Source of the DNA: Pelatocladus maniniholoensis HA4357-MV3
GTDB taxonomy: Bacteria; Cyanobacteriota; Cyanobacteriia; Cyanobacteriales; Nostocaceae
Direction: 5' to 3'
DNA: 40,362 nt
Assembly (NCBI GenBank): GCA_019359115.1
Contig: JAHHHW010000124.1
Location: forward strand, 1-40,362
Part shown: piece by piece, positions 1-8,093 of the stretch
Layout: each line of letters begins with the position of its first letter
Position numbering within the stretch: the stretch's first letter is position 1
Position numbers and translations under genes: made by a program
Notes under the pieces: generated by a model
Databases searched by the model: none
Told to the model about the DNA's origin: nothing
Seen by the model: only the letters and a program-made list of their open reading frames with translations

Positions 1-55
1 TTAATCGCTTGGTTTCTTGAGGATTCTCCTCTATGTGATTTAGTACGTTACTCAT
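1..55 (-). CDS. N-terminus of a probable transposase (partial, off the left edge)
   Basis: An ATG at 55-53 on the minus strand opens a frame that stays open to the window edge, starting MSNVLNHIEENPQETKRL. From memory this resembles the N-terminus of IS-encoded transposases common in Nostoc genomes; only 18 residues are visible, so no domain can be checked. No clear ribosome binding site is seen. The adjacent AT-rich stretch (56-133) could hold the element's end, but I could not define a terminal repeat. Confidence 0.4.
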   Translation of the reverse strand, partial: MSNVLNHIEENPQETKRL

Positions 56-133
56 ATTTTGGTGTCAAAAAACTTCTATTGACGTTCTTTTACCACAAAA
101 TATACTATTTTGGAGATGTTTAGTGTAGGTAGT

Positions 134-256
134 TCACAAATCTAGATTATTAATAAGTTCTTCTAAAGCCGATTGTTTACTATCTTCAGATAAATTATCG
201 AACACTTTCTTTAAAAGTTCTGGAGATGCGTATTTGGGATGCTCCTTGATTTCCCG
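134..256 (-). pseudogene. C-terminal relic of an unknown gene
   Basis: Forty sense codons end in TGA at 136-134 and begin directly after an in-frame TAA at 259-257, with no ATG inside. The peptide (starting REIKEHPKYASPELL and ending LEELINNLDL) is helical and charged with a natural-looking composition, unlike random AT-rich DNA. It is probably the decayed 3' end of a small gene, perhaps displaced by the neighbouring transposon. The family is not recognised. Confidence 0.3.
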
Positions 257-408
257 TTATCCGCGTTGGCGGATTTGGTTTGTATAACCGCGCAGGGCGA
301 ACATCGCCAGAGCTAGGCGCAATATCTCAGGTGCAAAGACTAAGTCTAAAAAAATTTTTATCAACGACTGGAACACTATTAACTTATAAGAGTGATCGGA
401 GAAATTTT

Positions 409-1047
409 ATGGCTTTAAAATTATATTTGCTACGACATGGCGAAACAACTTACAGCCAGACAGGAGGATACTGTGGAGAACTAGATCCGGAGTTAACACC
501 AGAAGGGACACTCATGGCTAAAGCATTCGCCGCAGCATACAGTTCCATACCTTGGACAGCAATTTATGTCAGTCCCAAAAAGCGAACTATTGCCACAGCG
601 AAGCCATTGTGTGACGCTATAGGCATGAAAATGGAACTGCGGGACGGACTCAAAGAAATTAATTATGGCAAATGGGAAGGTCAAAACGCTGATTTTGTCA
701 AGCAGTACTATCTAGATGATTATCTGCATTGGTTAGCCGAACCAGCTTGGAACCCACCCACAGGAGGAGAAACAGCAATCCAGATTGCTAGCCGTGCTTC
801 TCTTGTGATTGCAGAAATTCAGGAAAAATACCCAGAAGGTAACGTTTTAGTAGTTTCTCACAAAGCCACCATTCGGATTATACTTTGCAATTTATTAAGC
901 ATTGATTTAGGACGCTATCGCGATCGCATCGATATGCCAGCTACCTCTGTCAGTATTGTTAAATTTGATATTCACGGCCCCATGCTGCAAGTATTAGGCG
1001 ATCGCAATTACATGACAGAAGAATTGCGCTCACGACCAGGGACGTAG
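409..1047 (+). CDS. Histidine phosphatase family protein (phosphoglycerate-mutase-like)
   Basis: A 212-residue protein from the ATG at 409, which has GGAGA about 7 bases upstream; the frame is open further upstream but that part is not family-like. The phosphohistidine motif LLRHGET is at residues 6-12, and the second catalytic His lies in VVSHKATIRI near residue 150. An Arg in SPKKRTIATA and a Glu in LKEINYGKWEG complete the usual phosphate pocket. The fold hydrolyses phosphate esters or transfers phosphate; the substrate cannot be told from sequence. It lies 155 bp upstream of ackA on the same strand, separated by repeats, so cotranscription is possible but not shown. Confidence 0.85.
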   Translation: MALKLYLLRHGETTYSQTGGYCGELDPELTPEGTLMAKAFAAAYSSIPWTAIYVSPKKRTIATAKPLCDAIGMKMELRDGLKEINYGKWEGQNADFVKQYYLDDYLHWLAEPAWNPPTGGETAIQIASRASLVIAEIQEKYPEGNVLVVSHKATIRIILCNLLSIDLGRYRDRIDMPATSVSIVKFDIHGPMLQVLGDRNYMTEELRSRPGT

Positions 1048-1053
1048 GGAATT

Positions 1054-1083
1054 GGGGATTCTCCAGAGGAGACGCTACGCGTA
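1054..1083 (+). repeat. 30-bp dispersed repeat, copy 1
   Basis: These 30 bases occur again, identical but inverted, at 29418-29447. They include CTCCAGAGGAGACGC and end in CGCTACGCGTA. Shorter pieces of the same kind occur near 20245, 23365 and 26768. This looks like a member of a dispersed intergenic repeat family. Confidence 0.8.
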
Positions 1084-1177
1084 GACGCGCAAGCGGCTTC
1101 TCACAGAGTACGGGGACAAGAGAAGAGGAACACGAGGGACACGGAAGAATTATTTAACAAGTCTCTTCCCAATAACA

Positions 1178-1200
1178 AATGACCAATGACCAATGACAAA
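1178..1200 (+). repeat. Heptamer tandem repeat (STRR type), AATGACC
   Basis: About three copies of AATGACC lie immediately upstream of the acetate kinase start. Short tandem heptamers of this kind are typical of heterocystous cyanobacterial genomes. A related run occurs at 16446-16466. Confidence 0.7.
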
Positions 1201-1202
1201 TT

Positions 1203-2420
1203 ATGAAAATCTTAGTACTCAACGCCGGGTCGAGTAGTCAAAAAAGTTGTTTATATGAAATCGTTGGCGATCGCTTACCACAGCATCCACCACACCCGCT
1301 TTGGAAAGCTAGTGTAGATTGGACTCATCATCAAGGATTTGCTGAACTCGAAGTCAAAACTGCTAATAACACAGTTTTAAATGAAAACATTCAAGCTGAT
1401 TCTCATGCATCTGCAACTGAGCATTTATTGCAGACTCTCCTTGAAGGTAAAACAAAGGTGATCAAAGAAGCTGAGGAAATTGATGTAATCGGTCATCGGG
1501 TAGTACATGGTGGCCAGGAATACCATCAGCCAACTGTGGTGACACAAGAAGTCAAAGTAGCCATCAGACGTTTAGCAAGTTTTGCTCCAATTCACAATCC
1601 AGCCAATCTGGAGGGAATAATAGCAGCTGAAAAAGTATTTCCTGATGCTCCTCAAATTGCAGTATTTGATACAGGCTTTCATAGCCAAATTCCTCTACCT
1701 GCGGCTGTTTACCCTGGTCCATATGCATGGTACGAGCAAGAAAATATTCGTCGTTACGGTTTTCACGGAATTAGTCACCAATACTGTAGCAAACGAGCAG
1801 CACAATTATTAGGTAAAGACTTAAATTCCTTGCGCCTGATTACATGTCATTTAGGTAATGGTTGCTCTTTGACAGCAATTAAAAATAGCAAAAGTATTGA
1901 CACCACGATGGGATTTACGCCCTTAGACGGATTAATGATGGGGACTCGATGTGGTTCTCTCGATCCTGGTATTTTAATTTATCTTCTACGTCAGCAAGGT
2001 ATAGATGCCGACAAATTAGATGATATTCTCAATCACGACTCTGGTTTGAAAGGTATTTCGGGTATCTCTGCTGATATGCGAGCCATCCAAACAGCTATTA
2101 GTGAAGGTGATACCCGCGCTCAGTTAGCCTTTGATATGTACATTCATAGATTGCGATCGCACATCGGTTCAATGTTGGCTACACTCTCTGGATTAGACGC
2201 GATTGTATTTACTGGTGGAATTGGAGAAAATCATTCTCTAACACGAACTGCTGCATGTGAAGCTTTTGCATTTTTGGGACTAAAACTTGATGAAACCAAA
2301 AATCAAGGTTCACCCAAAGACCAAGATATTGCAACAGTAGATTCTAGTGTTCGTGTTTTAGTGATCCAAACTCAAGAAGATTGGGCGATCGCTAAGGAAT
2401 GTTGGCATTTATTACAGTGA
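1203..2420 (+). CDS. ackA: Acetate kinase
   Basis: A 405-residue cytoplasmic enzyme interconverting acetate plus ATP with acetyl phosphate plus ADP. It is near the usual family length (about 400). Visible signatures are the N-terminal LVLNAGSSSQK, GHRVVHGG near residue 100, VFDTGFH and RYGFHGISH in the middle, the nucleotide-site segment HLGNGCSLTAI, GTRCGSLDPG, and VFTGGIGENH near residue 335. The ATG at 1203 follows the heptamer repeat and has no obvious ribosome binding site. No phosphotransacetylase gene is nearby. In cyanobacteria the enzyme serves fermentation and acetate assimilation. Identification is secure. Confidence 0.97.
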   Translation: MKILVLNAGSSSQKSCLYEIVGDRLPQHPPHPLWKASVDWTHHQGFAELEVKTANNTVLNENIQADSHASATEHLLQTLLEGKTKVIKEAEEIDVIGHRVVHGGQEYHQPTVVTQEVKVAIRRLASFAPIHNPANLEGIIAAEKVFPDAPQIAVFDTGFHSQIPLPAAVYPGPYAWYEQENIRRYGFHGISHQYCSKRAAQLLGKDLNSLRLITCHLGNGCSLTAIKNSKSIDTTMGFTPLDGLMMGTRCGSLDPGILIYLLRQQGIDADKLDDILNHDSGLKGISGISADMRAIQTAISEGDTRAQLAFDMYIHRLRSHIGSMLATLSGLDAIVFTGGIGENHSLTRTAACEAFAFLGLKLDETKNQGSPKDQDIATVDSSVRVLVIQTQEDWAIAKECWHLLQ

Positions 2421-2528
2421 TCGAAAAACCCTTAATTCAAACTTGATAAACTACTTGCTTAGAATCATAATCCTGCAAATATGTAACATCAAGTTCGGAT
2501 AATTAGTTATACTTTCCACAGTCATTGT

Positions 2529-2600
2529 ACCCCACCCCTTAATCCCCTAAGCGCAGGCGCTTAGGGGCGGTTTTGGCGTTAGACAAAACCGGGGTGGGGT
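2529..2600 (+). repeat. Clover-like palindromic element downstream of ackA
   Basis: Three nested inverted repeats are visible. The outer stem is CCCCACCCC (2530-2538) with GGGGTGGGG (2591-2599). Inside are a perfect 11-bp hairpin CCCCTAAGCGC / GCGCTTAGGGG (2544-2567) and a 7-bp hairpin GGTTTTG / CAAAACC (2569-2590). Together they can fold as a three-way junction. It lies between convergent genes, so it may end transcription, but no T-run follows and it looks more like a mobile palindromic repeat. Confidence 0.7.
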
Positions 2601-2682
2601 TCAAAGGGAATTATAAGTAATCAAACGAACTTGATATAATGCCTAATACCAATTCCTATGAAGTTGCATAGAATAATTATGC

Positions 2683-3540
2683 TCAAAATTCCTTGTCTGG
2701 AAGGAGTTTAAGCTTATTTACACTCAACCTCAATATATTTTGCTTTTCAGCTTTTTGTTTTCTTGAACCTTGAATTTTGGGCGTTGACATTTGTAAAATC
2801 TTCTCTAGCAACCAAGGAGCAAAACGCTGACACCAAACTGCTAGATAGCTTTGCCATCCAACCAAAATTTCTGATGAGTCTTTTTGTAATCCGCATACAA
2901 ATGCTTGAGCTACTCGTTCGGGAGTCATTGGCATTATCCACCGAAATAATTCTAAGTCGCGCACCATGTCGGTATCTGTCAGAGTTGGTAGTAATGCTAT
3001 GACTCGGATCTTGTATTGAGCAAGTTCGCGGCGTAAAGCTTGGGTAAAACCTAACAGCGCAAACTTAGTAGCTGAGTAAGTCGCCATTGTCGGTACAGCG
3101 ACTTTCCCCATCAAGCTGGAGACATTAACTATTGTTCCTTCTTCTCGATTTGCCATACGTCTGGCCATCATATGGGTCAGGGTATAAGTCCCCAATAAAT
3201 TGAGAGAAAGTTCCTCTTGAACTTGGGGTAGTTTCGATTGCAAAAAAGAGTTTTGGTAGGCTACACCTGCACAATTTACCAGCAAGTGAATCGGGCCATA
3301 ACTACGCCAAAGTTGGGCAACAGCAACATTTACAAAGGTTGGTTTCGTTAAATCTAGCGCCATGATTATGGCTTGAGCACCTATTGCTTCGATTTCTTGA
3401 GCGACCTCTGCCAACTTTTGGCGATCGCGAGCGACTAAAATCAATCGTGTCATGCCTTTTTGCGCTAATTCTAGAGCAATGGCACGTCCAATACCACGGG
3501 AAGCTCCAGTAATGAGAGCGACCTTGCCTTGAATATTCAT
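2683..3540 (-). CDS. Short-chain dehydrogenase/reductase (SDR)
   Basis: 285 residues from the ATG at 3540, which has GGAGGA about 10 bases upstream; an ATG further upstream lacks this support. The NAD(P) motif TGASRGIG is near residue 10, NCAGVA is near 90, and the catalytic triad is Ser in NVSSLMG with YSATK. The core is about 190 residues, followed by a longer C-terminal part (residues 195-285, with a hydrophobic segment around WQSYLAVWCQRFAPWLLEKI) as in membrane-associated fatty-acyl or steroid-type SDRs. The substrate is unknown. It converges with ackA. Confidence 0.85.
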   Translation of the reverse strand: MNIQGKVALITGASRGIGRAIALELAQKGMTRLILVARDRQKLAEVAQEIEAIGAQAIIMALDLTKPTFVNVAVAQLWRSYGPIHLLVNCAGVAYQNSFLQSKLPQVQEELSLNLLGTYTLTHMMARRMANREEGTIVNVSSLMGKVAVPTMATYSATKFALLGFTQALRRELAQYKIRVIALLPTLTDTDMVRDLELFRWIMPMTPERVAQAFVCGLQKDSSEILVGWQSYLAVWCQRFAPWLLEKILQMSTPKIQGSRKQKAEKQNILRLSVNKLKLLPDKEF

Positions 3541-4045
3541 GGATTTTATCCTCCAAATTCTAGTCTTACTGCACCTGAACCATAGGATCACCTTCACAAC
3601 TTTTCTGCATCACGGTACAGGCTAAGACAAAGTTAATTCTTGAATTGCACTAAAAATCTAAAGCCGAAAATCAACTCTTGACGCGATCGGCAGAATGGAT
3701 GTGGCTCATAGCTTACTCCTGTTATTGTTACTAGGATTACCAATCTTATTGCCAATACACACTCTAACAATTACTTCAAGTAGTAGCAACATTTTTTTAT
3801 AAGAATTTCTAAATACTTCTTAACAACAAAATAATTTTCAGAGACTATATATAGAATGAGCAATATTTTTTGTAAGTAAAATAAATAAAAATAAAGCCTA
3901 ATATCGGCTATTTTTGCTGATTAATATCTAAATATAAAATATTTTCAGGACTTATAAGTATTTCTTAAGACTTGTTGATTAGTAACCTAATTTCGTGACA
4001 ATAAACTCAAATTTGTCTGAATTTTTTGAAAAAAGAGATTATCAA
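3541..4045. other. AT-rich non-coding stretch
   Basis: About 500 bases upstream of the SDR gene and downstream of msrA with no credible reading frame. It is strongly AT-rich between 3770 and 4040 and has a single GCGATCG near 3684. The SDR promoter presumably lies in its first 150 bases. No other structure was recognised. Confidence 0.5.
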
Positions 4046-4082
4046 CAAGATCTCCGATTTATTTAAGAAATCGGAGATCTTG
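4046..4082 (+). repeat. Hairpin repeat (AGATCTCCGATTT type)
   Basis: A perfect 15-bp inverted repeat, CAAGATCTCCGATTT / AAATCGGAGATCTTG, with a 7-base loop. It lies 43 bases past the stop of msrA. It is a variant of the hairpins at 7586-7619 and 11868-11900, differing by paired changes that keep the stem. It may act as a transcript end. Confidence 0.75.
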
Positions 4083-4124
4083 CTCTCTCAATTTTTACAA
4101 CTCATTTAAGATTGCGATTGAAAT

Positions 4125-4781
4125 TTAAGATTCAACTAATCCCACAGGACAAGCTACATTTGTTCCTCCTAAACCGCAATAGCCACCAGGGTTTTTATCC
4201 AAGTATTGCTGATGGTAGTCTTCGGCGTAGTAAAATTCTGGCGCATTGAGGATTTCTGTAGTGATGTTGCCGTAATCTGCGCTACTGAGGGCTTTTTGAT
4301 ACTGATCCCGCGAAGCTTCAGCTAGCTTTTTTTGTTCCTCAGAGTATACATAAATTCCAGAGCGATACTGTGTACCGACATCGTTACCTTGACGCATTCC
4401 TTGGGTGGGATCATGATTTTCCCAAAAGGTTTTGAGTAAATCAGTGTAACTAATCACTTTGGGATCATAAACAACCAACACTACTTCATTGTGACCAGTC
4501 ATGCCGCTACAAACTTCTTTATAGGTAGGGTTAGGAGTGATACCAGCAGCGTAACCAACTGCGGTAGTATAAACACCAGGAAGTTGCCAGAATTTACGTT
4601 CTGCACCCCAAAAACATCCCATCCCAAAAACTGCCGTTTCCATGCCTTCTGGAAACGGAGGTTGGATAGGATTACCTAACACACAGTGATGGTTATTTAC
4701 TTGCATCGATTCTGCCCGTCCTGGCAAAGCTTCCTGGGAACTAGGCAAGGTTAATTTTTTACCAAATCCAAATAGCACCAT
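4125..4781 (-). CDS. msrA: Peptide methionine sulfoxide reductase A
   Basis: 218 residues. It reduces methionine-S-sulfoxide in proteins and repairs oxidative damage. The catalytic motif GCFWGAE is at about residues 55-61 (Cys nucleophile), followed by TAVGYAAG, then GHNEVV and the HDPTQ region, and the family's C-terminal [15 protein letters not shown]. The N-terminal 45 residues ([10 protein letters not shown]) match the longer form usual in cyanobacteria. The gene is divergent from crcB with almost no intergenic space, so the two promoters overlap the reading frames. Confidence 0.95.
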   Translation of the reverse strand: MVLFGFGKKLTLPSSQEALPGRAESMQVNNHHCVLGNPIQPPFPEGMETAVFGMGCFWGAERKFWQLPGVYTTAVGYAAGITPNPTYKEVCSGMTGHNEVVLVVYDPKVISYTDLLKTFWENHDPTQGMRQGNDVGTQYRSGIYVYSEEQKKLAEASRDQYQKALSSADYGNITTEILNAPEFYYAEDYHQQYLDKNPGGYCGLGGTNVACPVGLVES

Positions 4782-4853
4782 TGACTTTTACTCTAATATG
4801 TGAGATTTATTTTTACTTTACTTAATATTTTAAAGATTATAACGATCGCCTGC

Positions 4854-5270
4854 ATGATGTTACTACTACAAGTTTTACGACAACCGATTGTCAGAGATGC
4901 GATCGCTATCAGTTTAGGAGCTATCGCAGGCGCTTTGAGCCGCTACTATTTAACAGTGTGGTTTACCCAACGTTTTGGTATAAGTTTCCCCTATGGCACA
5001 TTTGTGATTAATCTTAGTGGCTGCTTTTTGATGGGATTCTTTGCTACCCTAGCTTTGTATAAAGCAGATATTATTTCTCCAGAAGCTCGTTTATTGGTAG
5101 CAACAGGATTTTTAGGAGCCTACACAACTTTCTCAACTTATGGGCTAGATACTATTAACCTATTAAATAGTGGTAATTTGGCGAAAACCGCTTTTTATTG
5201 GGTTGGTAGTGCAACCTTGGGAATTATCAGCATCCAATTAGGGGTGATTTTAGCTAGATTTTGGAGATAG
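4854..5270 (+). CDS. crcB: CrcB/Fluc-type fluoride channel
   Basis: A small membrane protein that exports fluoride, working as a dual-topology dimer. Visible family marks are [11 protein letters not shown], the pore segment [17 protein letters not shown], and [15 protein letters not shown] containing the Phe residues that line the pore. Four hydrophobic segments fit. The frame is open to a GTG at 4800, giving 156 residues, but tandem ATGs at 4854 and 4857 give 138 or 137, closer to the usual 125-130; 4854 is chosen with moderate certainty. No fluoride riboswitch was recognised, and the space to msrA is too short for one unless it overlaps coding sequence. Confidence 0.9.
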   Translation: MMLLLQVLRQPIVRDAIAISLGAIAGALSRYYLTVWFTQRFGISFPYGTFVINLSGCFLMGFFATLALYKADIISPEARLLVATGFLGAYTTFSTYGLDTINLLNSGNLAKTAFYWVGSATLGIISIQLGVILARFWR

Positions 5271-5275
5271 AATCT

Positions 5276-6145
5276 CTAAACAGATTCAGAGAAGAAATTA
5301 TCAAGATTATTCAGTATCGGTATCAATAGCAAAAGCATCACAGCAGAAAACATATCGCCACCCCAACTGTCATGTAGCCAATGGAAAGCTGCTTCGTTAC
5401 CTGTACCATGAAAGTAGGTGAGCAAAGTATTGCGAATAATATTGCCGCTAATACTAATCAACATTGCTATCAATAAAAATGAAACTGTCTTGCGGCGAGA
5501 TAATAAATTACCAGTCCAATAAAGTAGCATCAAGCCAACATAAAGAGTAGTAAATAACATTTTTAGTCCTGCACAGTATGGAGCTACTTCTACAATTCTT
5601 CCTCCCACATATATATTGATCTCATCAACAGTTACTGTCATCCCAAACTGATTTAGAATAAAGCCCGCAGTACCAGCAATAAAACTTTGTAAAGGGAAGG
5701 TATAAGGAGCAATTAGATAAGGTAGTGATGTTGGTGTTGCCAGAAAAACTAATAGTAAAGGAAACTTTTGTAAACTCAAGCCAGAAATACCTTTGAACCA
5801 TAGGCACAATCCTGCAAGTATGGCAGGAAAGGAAAGATTAACCCATTCGCTAATACCACTAATATAAAAAAATCCTCCTATTAATAATAAGACAGCACCC
5901 AAGGGATGCTGATATTCTGGTAGTCTTTGCCATAGTTTACGCTTGAGCCAAGCTATATATACTGCAAAAGGTAAACCAATCATACCGTGACTAAAATATT
6001 CGTGTTCTGTACTAATATTTTTATGCAACCAACCATCCAGCCAATGTAGTAATAGAGGCGCATAAAGCAGTCCTAAAATACTTATAATTGCTAAACTCAG
6101 CAACTTCTGTGAAATTCTATTTTGAAAGAAACGTTGATTGAGCAT
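5276..6145 (-). CDS. Cyanoexosortase B-like membrane transpeptidase
   Basis: 289 residues with about eight hydrophobic segments. Exosortases recognise PEP-CTERM-type tails on exported proteins and act at the inner membrane. The proposed catalytic residues are visible: Cys in VAPYCAGLKMLFTT (about residue 190), Arg in GNIIRNTLL (about 238) and His in HDSWGGD (about 260). It fits the cyanobacterial type-B group. The database symbol crtB for this family collides with phytoene synthase, so it is left blank. No associated small partner protein or PEP-CTERM substrate is seen in this window. It converges with crcB (5 bases apart) and lies downstream of a sugar aminotransferase. Confidence 0.85.
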   Translation of the reverse strand: MLNQRFFQNRISQKLLSLAIISILGLLYAPLLLHWLDGWLHKNISTEHEYFSHGMIGLPFAVYIAWLKRKLWQRLPEYQHPLGAVLLLIGGFFYISGISEWVNLSFPAILAGLCLWFKGISGLSLQKFPLLLVFLATPTSLPYLIAPYTFPLQSFIAGTAGFILNQFGMTVTVDEINIYVGGRIVEVAPYCAGLKMLFTTLYVGLMLLYWTGNLLSRRKTVSFLLIAMLISISGNIIRNTLLTYFHGTGNEAAFHWLHDSWGGDMFSAVMLLLLIPILNNLDNFFSESV

Positions 6146-6340
6146 AAATTTTTATCCTTTGTCATTGGTGATTGAAGAAGGGAACACAGAACAGTTAACA
6201 ATTATCAGTTATCAGTAAAGAATGAGGTGTTTATCGGGTTTAAATCCCGCACCATACGCCGTGATAACTATTCACTGTTTACTGTTTTAAAGAACCATTT
6301 GAAACCTCTCCATCCCCTTTTAATCTCCCCCATCTACTTT

Positions 6341-7510
6341 TTAAGCAAATATAAAACTTTCGTCGGGAGAATTAACTGTGAGAATATGGGCGATCGCATC
6401 CGTAATTTTCTGAGTTTGGCTGTTGCTTAAACCTGGATAAATTGGTAACGATAAGATTTGATTTGCTAGCATTTCTGCTTGAGGAAAATCACCAATTTGA
6501 TAGCCCATATTTGAGAATCCTGGTTGCAAATGACAAGGAATTGGGTAATGAATTCCTGTTTGAATTCCCATCGCTGTAAGTTGTTCTTGAATGACACAAC
6601 GATCTACAGCGCAAGATTCACAAACCCTAATCACATACAAGTGGTACACATGGCCTTCACCACTATAGTTTTGGATAGGGATCACACCTTTTGTCGCTAG
6701 GGATGCTAGTTCTGCATCATAATGTTGGGCAATGGTAAAGCGATCGCGATTCCAATTTTGGAGATATGGTAATTTTTGGTGCAGCACAGCAGCTTGGATG
6801 GTATCTAAGCGGCTATTGGTTCCGATTTCTGTGTGAAAATATTTGCGGGATGCACCATAATTTCGCAACCTTACCATTTTTTCAGCTACTTCTTGATCTC
6901 GCGTTAAGAGTATTCCGCCATCTCCAAATGCTCCTAAATTTTTGCTGGGATAAAAACTAAAAGCAGCAGCTATACCTACTGAACCAGCACGATATCCTTC
7001 TCGTTCAGCTAAATGTGCTTGAGCAGCGTCTTCAAAAATGAGGATTTTGTAGGTATCAGCTAAGTCTAATAGCTGTTTTGGTGATACCATTTGACCATAA
7101 AGATGTACGGGAATAATAGCTTTTGTTTTTGATGTAATTGCTTTTGCTGCGGCCTCTAAATCAATTAAAGCTGTATGGCGATCGCAATCTACTAAAATTG
7201 GTTTTGCCCCTGTACGTAACACACCAATTAGTGTTGCGATAAAAGTATTCGCTGGTAAAATTACCTCATCGCCAGCACCAATATTACAAGCTTGTAAACC
7301 GAGAGCGATCGCATCAGTTCCAGATGCAACACCAATTCCATATTTTGTACCAGAAGCAACTGCAAAAGCTGTTTCAAAATCAGAAAGTGTTTTTCCTAAA
7401 ACAAAATCTCCCTGTTCTAATACTGCTTGAATTGCCTGCTGTAATTGATTTTGAATCGGTAGATGTTGTAAATTCAGGTCTACAAAAGGGATTGTTATTG
7501 GTATATTCAT
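6341..7510 (-). CDS. DegT/DnrJ/EryC1/StrS family sugar aminotransferase
   Basis: 389 residues from the ATG at 7510; a GTG four codons upstream is also open, but MNIPITIPFVDL is the usual family start. This PLP enzyme aminates keto-sugars on nucleotide diphosphates for surface glycans. Seen are GVASGTDAI, the GDEVILPANTF segment, FEDAAQAH, and the PLP lysine in SFYPSKNLGAFGDGG (about residue 180). The HYPIPCHLQP segment near the C terminus is also typical. The amino donor and sugar are unknown. It is followed by the cyanoexosortase gene on the same strand after about 195 bp, suggesting a cell-surface role for both. Confidence 0.92.
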   Translation of the reverse strand: MNIPITIPFVDLNLQHLPIQNQLQQAIQAVLEQGDFVLGKTLSDFETAFAVASGTKYGIGVASGTDAIALGLQACNIGAGDEVILPANTFIATLIGVLRTGAKPILVDCDRHTALIDLEAAAKAITSKTKAIIPVHLYGQMVSPKQLLDLADTYKILIFEDAAQAHLAEREGYRAGSVGIAAAFSFYPSKNLGAFGDGGILLTRDQEVAEKMVRLRNYGASRKYFHTEIGTNSRLDTIQAAVLHQKLPYLQNWNRDRFTIAQHYDAELASLATKGVIPIQNYSGEGHVYHLYVIRVCESCAVDRCVIQEQLTAMGIQTGIHYPIPCHLQPGFSNMGYQIGDFPQAEMLANQILSLPIYPGLSNSQTQKITDAIAHILTVNSPDESFIFA

Positions 7511-7585
7511 TTTCACTAACACTCAAAAAATTTTTTCAAAATCATATATAGCAATCCGTATAGAAGTTGTGAAAATTGAGAAATC

Positions 7586-7619
7586 AGATCCCCGACTTCT
7601 TCTGTGAAGTCGGGGATCT
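7586..7619 (+). repeat. Hairpin repeat (AGATCCCCGACTT type)
   Basis: A perfect 14-bp stem, AGATCCCCGACTTC / GAAGTCGGGGATCT, with a 6-base loop. It lies upstream of the minus-strand aminotransferase, so it is not that gene's terminator. It has the same core as 11868-11900. Confidence 0.8.
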
Positions 7620-7743
7620 TGTCTGGAGCGAATGATTTAGGAATGCTATATTTATTCTTTAACAGAAGTGTTTTTCTTTCTCATTCTCCATTCTCGTTAG
7701 TGTTATGTTACCCAGGTAGAATCGGATACTAACGGAGAAAATA

Positions 7744-7775
7744 GGGATCAGGGATTGGGGATCAGGGATTGGGGA
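7744..7775 (+). repeat. 14-bp tandem repeat GGGATCAGGGATTG
   Basis: Two perfect copies of GGGATCAGGGATTG and the start of a third. The same G-rich vocabulary (GGGATTGGGGA) recurs inside two histidine kinase genes at 30176-30310 and 39955-40026. Confidence 0.75.
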
Positions 7776-7894
7776 AGATGAGCTCACCCTGCTAATGTCT
7801 CCATCTTAAGAGCGTTAGCGTTCGCGCAAGCGTGTCGCTTTGCGACTCAGCTGCTCAATTTAATCTGCCGAAATGGTCATACCTCCATCACATA

Positions 7895-8016
7895 AGACCT
7901 CTTGCAAAAATATTTTTACCCCACCCTAACCCTAAGCGTAAACGGGGAGGGAACTAAATCTTCCCCCCGTTCACGGGGGGATTGAGGGGGGTTCATTCGA
8001 CTTTTGCAAGAGGTCT
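7895..8016 (+). mobile_element. 122-bp MITE-like element with perfect 15-bp terminal inverted repeats
   Basis: The ends are AGACCTCTTGCAAAA (7895-7909) and its exact reverse complement (8002-8016). Both sides are flanked by ATA (7892-7894 and 8017-8019), a possible target duplication. The interior is non-coding and holds a strong hairpin, CCCCCCGT / ACGGGGGG, around 7964-7981. I recall the same type of terminal repeat from cyanobacterial insertion sequences, so it may be moved by a transposase elsewhere in the genome. It ends 77 bp before the GAF gene at 8094 and could influence its expression. Confidence 0.75.
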
Positions 8017-8093
8017 ATAGATTCTTAAGAATTTATGTCATCTTGTTGAGTCAGTAATTTATAACGGTAAGTTAAGAGAATCACCAGCCCTGT

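Larger units (their letters stand above)
7523..8093. other. Repeat-filled intergenic region
   Basis: About 570 bases between divergent genes with no credible reading frame. It holds the hairpin at 7586, the G-rich tandem repeat at 7744, a GC-rich palindromic patch at about 7807-7855 and the MITE-like element at 7895. Promoters of the aminotransferase and the GAF protein must lie at its two ends. Confidence 0.6.

Noticed and set aside
280-408. Extended N-terminus of the histidine phosphatase
   Set aside because: The extension is not family-like, and the ATG at 409 has a good ribosome binding site directly before MALKLYLLRHGE.
4782-4853. Fluoride riboswitch before crcB
   Set aside because: No conserved pseudoknot sequence recognised, and there is hardly any room between the divergent genes.
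6227-6262. Text resembling a tRNA T-arm (GGGTTTAAATCCC)
   Set aside because: No acceptor stem, D-arm or anticodon arm can be built around it; it is a short palindrome only.
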